NCBI GenBank assembly: GCA_947169755.1
Contig: CAMVQX010000044.1
Span: forward strand, 1-11,266
Direction of reading: 5' to 3'
Source: an uncultured bacterium
GTDB taxonomy: Bacteria; Cyanobacteriota; Vampirovibrionia; Gastranaerophilales; Gastranaerophilaceae
DNA length: 11,266 nt
Positions within the stretch are counted from its first letter, which is position 1. Every line of letters starts with the position of its first letter. The notes under the pieces are model-generated. The model searched no databases and was not told the DNA's origin. It saw nothing but the letters and a program-made list of their open reading frames with translations. This document shows, in pieces, positions 1 to 6,120 of the stretch. The position numbers and the translations under genes are program-made.

Positions 1-539
1 TTATAGTAAGCTTGTTTATTATCATGAGCTAATTCTGATGTTGCTGTGTCTACACGATCAGACCATTTTTTCGTTGCGTCAGCAATTATACTATCTTTTA
101 AATTTTTTGTATTAACAGCTTCTTCAACAAACGCTTTATTATCTTTGTACTTTTTGGGCAAGCTAAATTTATCATATATAGTGCTTGTATTCTTTTTATT
201 TTTACTAAATAAACCTTTTATATCTTGCCACAACTTTTTGAATGAGAAGTTTCTAAGATATTTACCGATTTCTTTACGATAAATTATACCTGTTGTCGCA
301 ATAGCTGTACCTACAGCTGCTGTAGCTATTTTTAAACTTTTGCTATAATCCTTTTTGAATTCAAAATCTTCGCCGTTTTTGATTTTGTCGGCATTTTTAA
401 CTACATTCTTTTCGAATTCGTCTTGAGTTAAAGTCTTTATTTTACCATTAGAATTTGTTACTTGGATTTTACCATCTTTACGCATTTGTACAGTGTTACC
501 GCCAACTGCTAACGATGCTCCGATTGTCATATTATCCAT
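1..539 (-). CDS. Unknown protein, 3' end outside window (partial)
   Basis: The frame stays open from ATG at 539 to the window edge, 179 complete codons, so only the N-terminal part is seen and the C terminus lies beyond base 1. An AAAGG site about 8 nt upstream supports the ATG. A second in-frame ATG three codons later (530) is less well placed. The visible protein starts MDNMTIGASLAVGGNT and is lysine-rich. It has one hydrophobic, Ala/Thr/Gly-rich segment at about residues 69-87 that could be a single membrane helix, followed by a basic linker (KNKKN) and a charged, probably helical region. No catalytic motif or family was recognised. It is divergent from the regulator gene at 712, with about 170 bp between them. 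A structural or surface-associated protein is possible but unsupported. Confidence 0.75.
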   Translation of the reverse strand, partial: MDNMTIGASLAVGGNTVQMRKDGKIQVTNSNGKIKTLTQDEFEKNVVKNADKIKNGEDFEFKKDYSKSLKIATAAVGTAIATTGIIYRKEIGKYLRNFSFKKLWQDIKGLFSKNKKNTSTIYDKFSLPKKYKDNKAFVEEAVNTKNLKDSIIADATKKWSDRVDTATSELAHDNKQAYY

Positions 540-665
540 AAAATTTTACCTTTCTAAAATTCTACACTTATATGTTCTCATGAAATCCTATAAATGTAAA
601 ATTTTGCTACTTTATCATGAAATGTTTTACAAAAATTAATATAACTAAACACAATAATTATTTTG

Positions 666-694
666 TTGCGTTTAATCAAAAAATGTACTAAAAT
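666..694 (+). promoter_or_regulatory. Putative promoter of the alaR-alaT pair
   Basis: TTGCGT (666-671) and TAAAAT (689-694) are 17 bp apart. The predicted start near 701 would give a very short leader that begins at the Shine-Dalgarno site (AAGGAG, 700-705). Two imperfect 10-bp direct repeats, AATGTACTAA and AATGCACTAA (682-701), overlap the -10 box and could be a regulator site. The -35 match is weak. Nothing else was recognised in the 172-bp gap from 540 to 711. Confidence 0.35.
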
Positions 695-711
695 GCACTA
701 AGGAGAAACTT

Positions 712-1197
712 ATGAGAGAAGAATTATTATCCATTATTGAAAAAAACAGTCATATCGGTTTGAAAGACCTGGCTGCAATGCTTGGCAAAAATGAGATTGA
801 TGTTGCAAATGAAATTTCCAATCTTGAAAAAGACGGAATAATTTGCGGATACCATACTTTGATAAATTGGGAAAAAACCGATTTGGAAAAAGTTAACGCA
901 TTAATAGAAGTTCGAGTATCACCTCAAAGAGGTCAAGGATTTGATAAAATTGCGGAAAAACTATACAACTATCCGGAAGTAAAATCTGTATACCTAATTT
1001 CCGGTGGATATGATTTTTTAGTTACATTGGAAGAAAAATCATTAAAAGAGATCTCAAATTTTGTATCCGATAAACTTTCTACACTGGACAGAGTTTTGAG
1101 TACAGCAACACATTTTATTCTAAAAAGATACAAAGAACATGGCACAATCTTAAATAAAACTACCGATGAAGAAACGAGGGAAATCATTTCACCATGA
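712..1197 (+). CDS. alaR: Lrp/AsnC-family transcriptional regulator, AlaR (YugG)-like
   Basis: The 161-residue protein has the Lrp/AsnC layout: an N-terminal winged helix-turn-helix (about residues 1-50) and a C-terminal RAM ligand-binding/oligomerisation domain (about 62-137), including the turn SGGYDFLV at 97-104 and FVSDKLSTLD at 117-126. The start has AAGGAG at 700-705. The stop overlaps the next gene's ATG as ATGA (1194-1197), so the two are translationally coupled. From memory the sequence closely resembles Bacillus subtilis YugG (AlaR), which activates the adjacent alanine transaminase gene alaT (yugH); the same two-gene order occurs here. I infer that it senses alanine or a related amino acid and controls this operon. 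The family assignment is firm. The specific AlaR role rests on remembered similarity and gene order. Confidence 0.88.
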   Translation: MREELLSIIEKNSHIGLKDLAAMLGKNEIDVANEISNLEKDGIICGYHTLINWEKTDLEKVNALIEVRVSPQRGQGFDKIAEKLYNYPEVKSVYLISGGYDFLVTLEEKSLKEISNFVSDKLSTLDRVLSTATHFILKRYKEHGTILNKTTDEETREIISP

Positions 1198-2363
1198 AAT
1201 ATATTTTGTCCAAAACTGTCGAAAATATAAAACCTTCAGGTATCAGGAAATTTTTTGATATTGTAAGTGAAATGAAAGATGCAATTTCTCTCGGTGTTGG
1301 GGAACCTGATTTTGAAACTCCTTGGCATATCAGAGATGAGGGTATTTATGCGCTTGAAAAAGGAAGAACTTTTTACACATCAAACGCAGGATTAAAACCA
1401 CTGAGAGAAGAAATTAATAACTATCTCAAAAGAACCCAAAACATCAGCTACGATCCAATGAAAGAAATTCTTGTAACGGTCGGGGGTTCGGAAGCTATTG
1501 ATATAGGGCTTAGAGCTTTGATTAATACGGGAGATGAAGTTATAATTCCGCAGCCATCTTATGTTTCTTATGAACCGTGTGCGATTTTGGCAGGTGCAAA
1601 GCCGGTTATCATAAACTTAAAAGCCGAGAACAAATTCCGCTTAACAGCAAAAGAACTTGAAGATGCCATAACAGACAAAACAAAGGTACTAATTCTGCCA
1701 TATCCGAACAATCCGACCGGTGCTATTATGGAAAAAAAGGATTTAGAAGAAATTGCAAAAGTTTTGAAAAAACATGACATCTTCGTAATGTCTGATGAGA
1801 TATATTCCGAATTAACTTATGAAGGAAAACATGTTTCAATAGCATCGTTAGCCGGCATGCAAGAAAGGACAATTTTAATCAACGGTTTTTCAAAATCTTA
1901 TGCAATGACAGGATGGCGCTTGGGTTATGCTTGTGCACCTGAACCGATAATCAAGCAGATGACAAAAATTCACCAATTTGCAATAATGTGTGCTCCGACA
2001 ACAAGCCAATACGCTGCTGTTGAGGCTTTAAAAAACGGTGATGATGATGTTAAAATGATGCGTCAATCGTATAATCAACGCAGAAGATTTTTACTCAAGA
2101 GATTTGAAGAAATGGGACTTGAGTGTTTTGAGCCTTTAGGTGCTTTTTATGTTTTTCCTTGTATCAAGGAATTTTCAATGACGAGCGAAGAATTCGCAAT
2201 GAGGTTTTTGGAAGAGGAAAAAGTTGCCGTAGTCCCCGGAACTGCATTCGGCGAGAGTGGCGAAGGATTTTTGAGGATATCTTACGCATATTCTTTGGAA
2301 AATTTGAAAACTGCTATTGACAGGTTAGAGCGATTTATAAATAAATTACGCGGTATATCTTGA
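1194..2363 (+). CDS. alaT: PLP-dependent class I/II aminotransferase, probable alanine transaminase (AlaT-like)
   Basis: The 389-residue protein is a full-length fold-type I aminotransferase, predicted cytosolic. Visible landmarks are GVGEPDF (34-40), YPNNPTG (170-176, cofactor/substrate pocket), SDEIY (200-204, Asp binding the pyridine nitrogen and Tyr the phenolic oxygen), NGFSKSYAMTGWRLGY (230-245) with Lys234 as the Schiff-base lysine, and Arg361 in RISYA as the likely alpha-carboxylate ligand. The family transfers amino groups between an amino acid and 2-oxoglutarate or pyruvate. Coupling to an AlaR-like regulator through the ATGA overlap favours alanine as product or substrate, but aspartate or aromatic specificity cannot be excluded from sequence alone. 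Its ribosome site is weak (GAGG about 14 nt upstream), which fits translational coupling. The stop codon lies inside the -35 box of the following tRNA promoter. Confidence 0.9.
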   Translation: MKYILSKTVENIKPSGIRKFFDIVSEMKDAISLGVGEPDFETPWHIRDEGIYALEKGRTFYTSNAGLKPLREEINNYLKRTQNISYDPMKEILVTVGGSEAIDIGLRALINTGDEVIIPQPSYVSYEPCAILAGAKPVIINLKAENKFRLTAKELEDAITDKTKVLILPYPNNPTGAIMEKKDLEEIAKVLKKHDIFVMSDEIYSELTYEGKHVSIASLAGMQERTILINGFSKSYAMTGWRLGYACAPEPIIKQMTKIHQFAIMCAPTTSQYAAVEALKNGDDDVKMMRQSYNQRRRFLLKRFEEMGLECFEPLGAFYVFPCIKEFSMTSEEFAMRFLEEEKVAVVPGTAFGESGEGFLRISYAYSLENLKTAIDRLERFINKLRGIS

Positions 2364-2390
2364 CAAAAAAGATTTAGGGGGTAATATAGT
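2360..2390 (+). promoter_or_regulatory. tRNA-Ser promoter overlapping the alaT stop codon
   Basis: A perfect TTGACA (2360-2365) contains the TGA stop of the aminotransferase. The best -10 is TATAGT (2385-2390, 19-bp spacer), with TAATAT (2382-2387, 16 bp) as the alternative. Initiation near 2397 would fall about 11 nt before the tRNA 5' end. Confidence 0.55.
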
Positions 2391-2407
2391 CTCATATCCA
2401 ATTAACT

Positions 2408-2494
2408 GGAGGAGTGCCAGAGCGGTTGATCGGAGCAGTCTTGAAAACTGTCGTACGTTCACGCGTACCGTGGGTTCGAATCCCACCTCCTCCT
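2408..2494 (+). tRNA. tRNA-Ser (anticodon UGA)
   Basis: The cloverleaf is readable. The acceptor stem GGAGGAG (2408-2414) pairs with CTCCTCC (2487-2493). The anticodon loop CTTGAAA gives anticodon UGA. A long class II variable arm carries GTACG/CGTAC, and the T arm is GTGGG-TTCGAAT-CCCAC (2470-2486). The long variable arm with this anticodon fixes serine. No CCA is encoded. The base at discriminator position 73 (2494) is T, whereas most bacterial serine tRNAs I know carry G. The last 15 nt of the gene plus 4 nt of flank (2479-2497) recur three times downstream. Confidence 0.95.
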
Positions 2495-2500
2495 TATTTT

Positions 2501-2521
2501 AGTCCCGAAAGGGACTTTTTT
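2501..2521 (+). terminator. Intrinsic terminator of tRNA-Ser
   Basis: AGTCCC-GAAA-GGGACT followed by a run of T residues, starting seven bases after the tRNA 3' end. Confidence 0.85.
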
Positions 2522-2591
2522 AGTATGTGGGATGAGAACCACAAGGCAGAGCCTTGTCAGGTTCGAGCGCGAAGCGGCAGAGGGCGAAGGC

Positions 2592-2628
2592 TTGATTGCG
2601 TGATAATTGGAAATTATGTAGCAATCAA
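2592..2628 (+). other. Long imperfect hairpin in unit 1 body
   Basis: The outer stem TTGATTGC/GCAATCAA (8 bp) and inner stem ATAATT/AATTAT (6 bp) are separated by a symmetric GTG/GTA internal loop and capped by GGA. The same 37-nt hairpin is unchanged in unit 3. No T-run follows, so it is not a terminator. A structured RNA or a protein-binding site are the alternatives. Confidence 0.75.
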
Positions 2629-2660
2629 CCGCAGACCCGTTTAATGCCGCTGAGCAAGAC

Positions 2661-2857
2661 AATCCCACCTCCTCCTTATAAAAACGAGTAGACTTTTGTC
2701 TAACTCGTTTTTATTTTGTATGGTGAGGATGAGAAACTACCAAATAGTGGGTTCGGCGCAAGCCGCGCAAAGGCTGAAGCCGTCGGCGAAATTGTCGAGC
2801 GGTTCGCAGGACATATGAGCCGACGCGAAAGCCGTCTAACGCGCGGCGCAGCAAGAC
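2661..2857 (+). repeat. Array unit 2 (type II body)
   Basis: This 197-bp unit begins with the tRNA 3'-end copy and ends with AGCAAGAC. It has a different terminator (2681-2712) and a different body, very GC-rich. Only the stretch around GGATGAGAA recalls the type I body. Its RNA could fold with a closing 7-bp stem GCCGCGC (2762-2768)/GCGCGGC (2841-2847) enclosing GTCGGC (2782-2787)/GCCGAC (2819-2824) and smaller hairpins. That is pairing seen by eye, not a computed fold. No credible coding frame was found. Confidence 0.8.
2681..2712 (+). terminator. Intrinsic terminator after second tRNA 3'-end copy
   Basis: AAAACGAGT pairs with ACTCGTTTT around GAC-TTTT-GTC, and the stem ends in a T-rich run. 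It differs in sequence from the terminators of units 1 and 3. Confidence 0.8.
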
Positions 2858-2879
2858 AATCCCACCTCCTCCTTATTTT

Positions 2880-2900
2880 AGTCCCAAAAGGGACTTTTTT
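2880..2900 (+). terminator. Intrinsic terminator after third tRNA 3'-end copy
   Basis: AGTCCC-AAAA-GGGACT followed by T residues. It is the unit 1 terminator with one loop base changed. Confidence 0.85.
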
Positions 2901-2970
2901 AGTATGTGGGATGAGAACCACAAGGCAGAGCCTTGTCAGGTTCGAGCGCGAAGCGGCAGAGGGCGAAGGC

Positions 2971-3007
2971 TTGATTGCGTGATAATTGGAAATTATGTAG
3001 CAATCAA
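2971..3007 (+). other. Long imperfect hairpin in unit 3 body
   Basis: Identical to the unit 1 hairpin at 2592-2628: TTGATTGC/GCAATCAA outside, ATAATT/AATTAT inside. Confidence 0.75.
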
Positions 3008-3062
3008 CCGTAGACCCGTTAAATGCGAACGAGCAAGACAATCCCACCTCCTCCTTATAAAA

Positions 3063-3095
3063 AGCAGATAGGATTTATTCCTTATCTGCTTTTTG
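3063..3095 (+). terminator. Intrinsic terminator after last tRNA 3'-end copy
   Basis: AGCAGATA pairs with TATCTGCT, extended by GGA/TCC across a bulge, and is followed by TTTTTG. If units were inserted one after another at the tRNA 3' end, this outermost terminator would be the original one of the tRNA gene (inference). Confidence 0.85.
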
Positions 3096-3097
3096 TT

Positions 3098-3126
3098 TTG
3101 ACACAGCTTATTCAAAGCTATATAAT
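3098..3126 (+). promoter_or_regulatory. Perfect consensus sigma-70 promoter, predicted leaderless start
   Basis: TTGACA (3098-3103), a 17-bp spacer and TATAAT (3121-3126). Six bases separate the -10 box from the ATG at 3133, which is where transcription should begin. No Shine-Dalgarno sequence precedes the ATG, so the mRNA is predicted to be leaderless or nearly so. Confidence 0.85.
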
Positions 3127-3132
3127 TAACTT

Positions 3133-4737
3133 ATGCAAGCCAATATAAAAAGAATTAAATCCGAAAAAATTTTAGAACAAATTCAACTTGCAGATAAATA
3201 TTTCAGTGAAAGTAAATTTAGAAACGCACTTGATATTCTAGAACCCTTGTTGCAAATTGTTGATGATTCGTACAGATATGATAAAAGCGAGATTTTTCGA
3301 AAAATAGGGAATAGCTATTATTACTTAAAAGATTTTGATGACGCGATTTGGGCCTATGAACAGACTTTGAAATTTTACGAGAACAATGCAAGCATTTTCA
3401 ACATACTCGGGTTCATGTATTTCTACAAAGATAGCTCAAAATCTATTGAATACTACCTGAAGGGGATAAATCTTCAGCCTGATTTAAAAAACTTTGTTAT
3501 GCTGACTCAGGTTATGATTAAAAGTATGGATTATTCTCAAAAAGATTTGAAAACTACTTTTGAGAAATATGTCGATATTTTCCGTCCGAAAATTTTAAAC
3601 GGAAATACTCCGTTTCATTATAATAAAAAAGATTTTGACAAAAATAAAAAATTAAAAATCGGGTATTTATCTTCTGATTTTTATTGTCACGCAATGATGT
3701 CATTTGTACTACCGATTTTAGAAAATCATGATAAAGAAAATTTTGATATTGTACTATATATGAGCAAAGACAAAAGTGATTCCGTAACTGACAGAATTAA
3801 AGCTTTAGGATATGAATTTAAGGATTGTCATAATTTAAATAATGAAGAATTAGCACAGACTATTCACAATGATAAAGTTGATATCTTAGTAGATTTGAGC
3901 GGATACACACACAATGCAATATGGTCACTGTTGTATAAACCTGCACCTATAATAGTGCAATATTTAGGGTTTTTAGGAACTTACGGAATGCGTGAAGTGG
4001 ACTATATCATTGCAGATAAATTCACTATACCGGAAAAAATTGCAAAATATTATACAGAAAAACCTATGTATATCAACTGTGGAATGAATAAATTTACATT
4101 TAATACTAAAAAACAAAAACTCCTTGAAATTACTCCATTACCTTGCTTAGAAAACGGGTATATTACGTTCGGGAGTTTTAATTCCATATCAAAAATTAAT
4201 CCTTATACTGTCAAAATTTGGTCAGAATTATTGAAAGCAGTTCCGACTTCCAAGCTTCTAATCTATAGAACTCAAATGCAGGAAAGAGATATTGAAAGAT
4301 TTAAAAAACAATTTTTAGCTAACGGTATTGAAGAAAATCGTTTAATTTTTGACAACAAACCTACGGAACAAAATCATTTTAATAGTTATTTAAAATGTGA
4401 TATAGCACTTGATCCTATGCCCTTTAGCGGCCTGACAATAACAATAGAACAGGCTATTATGGGAGTTCCGACATTAACTTTACCCAAAGATACTATTGCT
4501 GCACGTGGAACTGCAAGAGTAAACAAGGCTATAGGATTAGATGAATTTATCGCTGATAATGAAAATGACTACATCAACAAAGCTGTTGGGTTATCTTCAG
4601 ATATTGAAACGTTGAAGTATTATCGTAAAAATTTAAGAGAAATAGTTCTAAAATCATCATTATGCAACGATTTTAGGAATTATGTCAAAGAAATAGAGAA
4701 CTCTTACAAAAAAGCTTGGGTAAATTTTTGTCAATAA
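3133..4737 (+). CDS. TPR protein with GT41 (O-GlcNAc transferase/SPINDLY-type) glycosyltransferase domain
   Basis: The 534-residue protein has N-terminal TPR-like helices (about residues 13-125, for example KIGNSYYYLKDFDDAIWAYE at 57-76) and a C-terminal GT41 catalytic region (about 173-520). Family landmarks are YLSSDFYCHAM (178-188, His186 aligned with the conserved active-site His), LVDLSGYT (252-259), APIIVQYLGFLGT (271-283), FGSFNSISKINP (346-357, Lys354 aligned with the UDP-binding Lys), and LDPMPFSGLTITIEQAIMGVP (426-446). By family it should transfer GlcNAc or another sugar from a nucleotide sugar to Ser/Thr or another acceptor. The acceptor is unknown, and SGLTIT departs from the usual GGTTT-like segment, so donor specificity is uncertain. 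No signal peptide is visible, so it should be cytosolic. No other start codon within the first 90 residues suits the family. Confidence 0.88.
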   Translation: MQANIKRIKSEKILEQIQLADKYFSESKFRNALDILEPLLQIVDDSYRYDKSEIFRKIGNSYYYLKDFDDAIWAYEQTLKFYENNASIFNILGFMYFYKDSSKSIEYYLKGINLQPDLKNFVMLTQVMIKSMDYSQKDLKTTFEKYVDIFRPKILNGNTPFHYNKKDFDKNKKLKIGYLSSDFYCHAMMSFVLPILENHDKENFDIVLYMSKDKSDSVTDRIKALGYEFKDCHNLNNEELAQTIHNDKVDILVDLSGYTHNAIWSLLYKPAPIIVQYLGFLGTYGMREVDYIIADKFTIPEKIAKYYTEKPMYINCGMNKFTFNTKKQKLLEITPLPCLENGYITFGSFNSISKINPYTVKIWSELLKAVPTSKLLIYRTQMQERDIERFKKQFLANGIEENRLIFDNKPTEQNHFNSYLKCDIALDPMPFSGLTITIEQAIMGVPTLTLPKDTIAARGTARVNKAIGLDEFIADNENDYINKAVGLSSDIETLKYYRKNLREIVLKSSLCNDFRNYVKEIENSYKKAWVNFCQ

Positions 4738-4845
4738 ACTTAAAATGACTTGTTATGTAAATTTTTTATACAAATTACAAAAAATCCCTAAATTTTTTTC
4801 AAATTGAACCGTTAAAAAATATATGTTTAGAAGGAGAGAGTTTTG

Positions 4846-5406
4846 ATGAAAAAAATATTTTATTTTGTAGTGACTTTATTATTTTTATTATTTTTGATGC
4901 CGGCAGCAAATTCCGGAGAAATGGGTATTGCCCAAACATATTGGGATAATCCTACAAAAATTAAGACATATATTCCTTTGAATCACAAATATACAGCTAA
5001 ATTCAAACGAGCTTGCGCTGAATGGTCCAGACTGACAAAAAACGGAATTATATTCAAATATGTCGGGACTCCAAAAGAAGCGCAAATTAGAGTATATTTC
5101 GTAAAACAAATGCCCCCTGAATTGAAACAAGATTCAGCCGCAGGATTAACACGTTCAGTATTTTCACAAAACAGCGGACAACTTGGGGGGTCGGAAATTT
5201 GGATTGCAGATTATGTAAAACAAAAGAAACTATCCGACGATGAAGTTTATACATCTATGCTTCACGAATTGGGACATGCAATAGGGCTTGGACATTCGGA
5301 AAATCCAAACAGTATTATGTATCCAAACACTTCAAAAGTAAAAACTATGGAAATATCAAATGAAGATTTAGCTATTTTGGCAAAAAAATATAAATGGAAA
5401 AAATAA
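4846..5406 (+). CDS. Secreted matrixin-like zinc metalloprotease
   Basis: The 186-residue protein begins with a clear signal peptide: KK, a hydrophobic core at residues 4-18, and a probable cut after AANS (about residue 23). The catalytic motif HELGHAIGLGH (140-150) supplies three His ligands and Glu141. SIMYP (156-160) is the Met-turn, so it is a metzincin, closest to matrixin/peptidase M10A. The mature part is about 163 residues, essentially a bare catalytic domain without pro-region or haemopexin-like domain. I chose ATG 4846, nine bases after AAGGAG (4831-4836). A TTG one codon upstream is in frame but less likely. It should act outside the cytoplasmic membrane on proteins of unknown identity. 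It converges on the next gene with 9 bp between stops and no obvious terminator. Confidence 0.88.
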   Translation: MKKIFYFVVTLLFLLFLMPAANSGEMGIAQTYWDNPTKIKTYIPLNHKYTAKFKRACAEWSRLTKNGIIFKYVGTPKEAQIRVYFVKQMPPELKQDSAAGLTRSVFSQNSGQLGGSEIWIADYVKQKKLSDDEVYTSMLHELGHAIGLGHSENPNSIMYPNTSKVKTMEISNEDLAILAKKYKWKK

Positions 5407-5415
5407 ATTACATTT

Positions 5416-6039
5416 CTATAAGATAATATCCTGTATTTCTTTTTCGCTGTCAACAACAGTGAACAGTTCTTCCGGTTTATTCTTTATCATACCTGCTTTA
5501 TACAATTGATTATACTGTTCAACCAAACCTTTAAAGAAGTCACTGCCGACTAATATAATCTTCTTTCGATTTTCAGGTTTTCCATAATAGTTGTTAGAAA
5601 TAAATGTTGCTGCCTCTTGTAAAGTACCTGCTCCTCCGGGGAAAATAAGCATTGTATCTGCGACTTGAGCAAATTTTTCAATTCTGTCAGCTTCACTTTT
5701 TGCAACGGCTATCGGAATACAATGTTTTTTATCCTCATCTGGCCAACCGGCAAGTATTGCTAAATTTTGCACCGGTTTGCCATCTGCATTTTTTCTTGAG
5801 TAATTATATGCCGAACGATATACCTCACCCATTATCCCATCAGAACCGCAACCGTGAACCATATTTTTACCATTCAACACAAGTACACGAGTTGAGTTGG
5901 CACACATTTCCATGTAGTCCATAATTTCTTCTGCAGACTTTGAACTACCTAAAACAGCAACAGTTTCTTTTCTCGATTCCGGGCTTTTATATTTCTCATT
6001 TATCGTCTTTGGAACATATCCTTGAAATGTTATTTGCAT
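5416..6039 (-). CDS. LOG-family (TIGR00730-like) putative nucleoside 5'-monophosphate phosphoribohydrolase
   Basis: The 207-residue Rossmann-type protein carries the LOG signature as FPGGAGTLQEA (133-143). Glu142 fits the catalytic Glu, and Arg119 lies 15 residues before the PGG, where LOG enzymes have the Arg of their RK pair; the usual Lys is Ile here. The GSDGIMGE segment (65-72) is the partner nucleotide-binding loop. Characterised members cleave cytokinin riboside monophosphates or AMP to base and ribose 5-phosphate, while older annotations call them lysine decarboxylases. The exact substrate is unknown. The N terminus MQITFQG resembles other proteins nearby. No Shine-Dalgarno site precedes ATG 6039, but TATAAA ends only four bases upstream on this strand (6049-6044), so a leaderless or near-leaderless mRNA is possible. 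Confidence 0.82.
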   Translation of the reverse strand: MQITFQGYVPKTINEKYKSPESRKETVAVLGSSKSAEEIMDYMEMCANSTRVLVLNGKNMVHGCGSDGIMGEVYRSAYNYSRKNADGKPVQNLAILAGWPDEDKKHCIPIAVAKSEADRIEKFAQVADTMLIFPGGAGTLQEAATFISNNYYGKPENRKKIILVGSDFFKGLVEQYNQLYKAGMIKNKPEELFTVVDSEKEIQDIIL

Positions 6040-6120
6040 ACAATTTATAAACCATAAAAAAATATTTTTTGCGTGTTTTTTAATAAAAGTTAATAAACAG
6101 ATATAAAAAAATCAAAAAAA

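Larger units (their letters stand above)
2479..2660 (+). repeat. Array unit 1 (type I body)
   Basis: This 182-bp unit consists of the tRNA 3' end, the terminator 2501-2521, then a body with several short hairpins: GTGG/CCAC, CAAGGC-AGA-GCCTTG, and the long hairpin at 2592-2628. It aligns without gaps to unit 3 with 7 mismatches (about 96% identity). Five of the mismatches cluster in the last 20 bases, just before the constant AGCAAGAC. Confidence 0.85.
2858..3039 (+). repeat. Array unit 3 (type I body)
   Basis: This second type I copy is colinear with unit 1 (offset 379) and has the same terminator flavour, hairpin and right end. The low divergence between units 1 and 3, separated by an unlike unit, points to recent duplication, conversion or repeated acquisition of the same cassette. 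Confidence 0.85.
2479..3058 (+). repeat. Tandem cassette array built on copies of the tRNA-Ser 3' end
   Basis: A 19-bp string (AATCCCACCTCCTCCTTAT) comprising the 3' part of the T arm, the acceptor strand and the first flanking bases occurs at 2479-2497 (inside the tRNA), 2661-2679, 2858-2876 and 3040-3058. It delimits three head-to-tail units of 182, 197 and 182 bp. Each copy is followed by an intrinsic terminator. The three downstream copies are all preceded by AGCAAGAC, which the tRNA itself lacks, so that octamer looks like the right end of an inserted unit. The bodies are visibly GC-richer than the flanking genes. The organisation matches, by memory, the 178-bp repeats after E. coli tyrT that each repeat the tRNA-Tyr 3' end. 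Serial duplication and serial site-specific insertion are both possible origins. Confidence 0.9.

Noticed and set aside
46..282. Plus-strand 78-codon open frame
   Set aside because: It lies antisense to the partial minus-strand gene (1-539), which has a ribosome site and an open frame to the window edge. The plus frame has neither a Shine-Dalgarno site nor protein-like composition.
2414..2982. Plus-strand frames starting in the tRNA and in unit 2
   Set aside because: They overlap a tRNA, terminators and palindromes, and differ between units. There is no sign of selection for a protein.
2459..3047. Minus-strand frames over the tRNA-Ser and array (for example ending in RRRWDSNPRYA)
   Set aside because: RRRWDSNPR is the classic artefact of translating a tRNA T arm. 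The frames repeat only because the DNA units repeat, and no ribosome site was seen.
2479..3058. CRISPR array
   Set aside because: Only four copies of a 19-bp string with 163-178-bp intervals, and two of the three intervals are nearly identical. Spacers would be short and unique, and no cas genes are present.
4843..4845. TTG start for the metalloprotease, one codon earlier
   Set aside because: The ATG at 4846 has good spacing to AAGGAG and gives a standard KK signal peptide. A TTG just ahead of an ATG is improbable.
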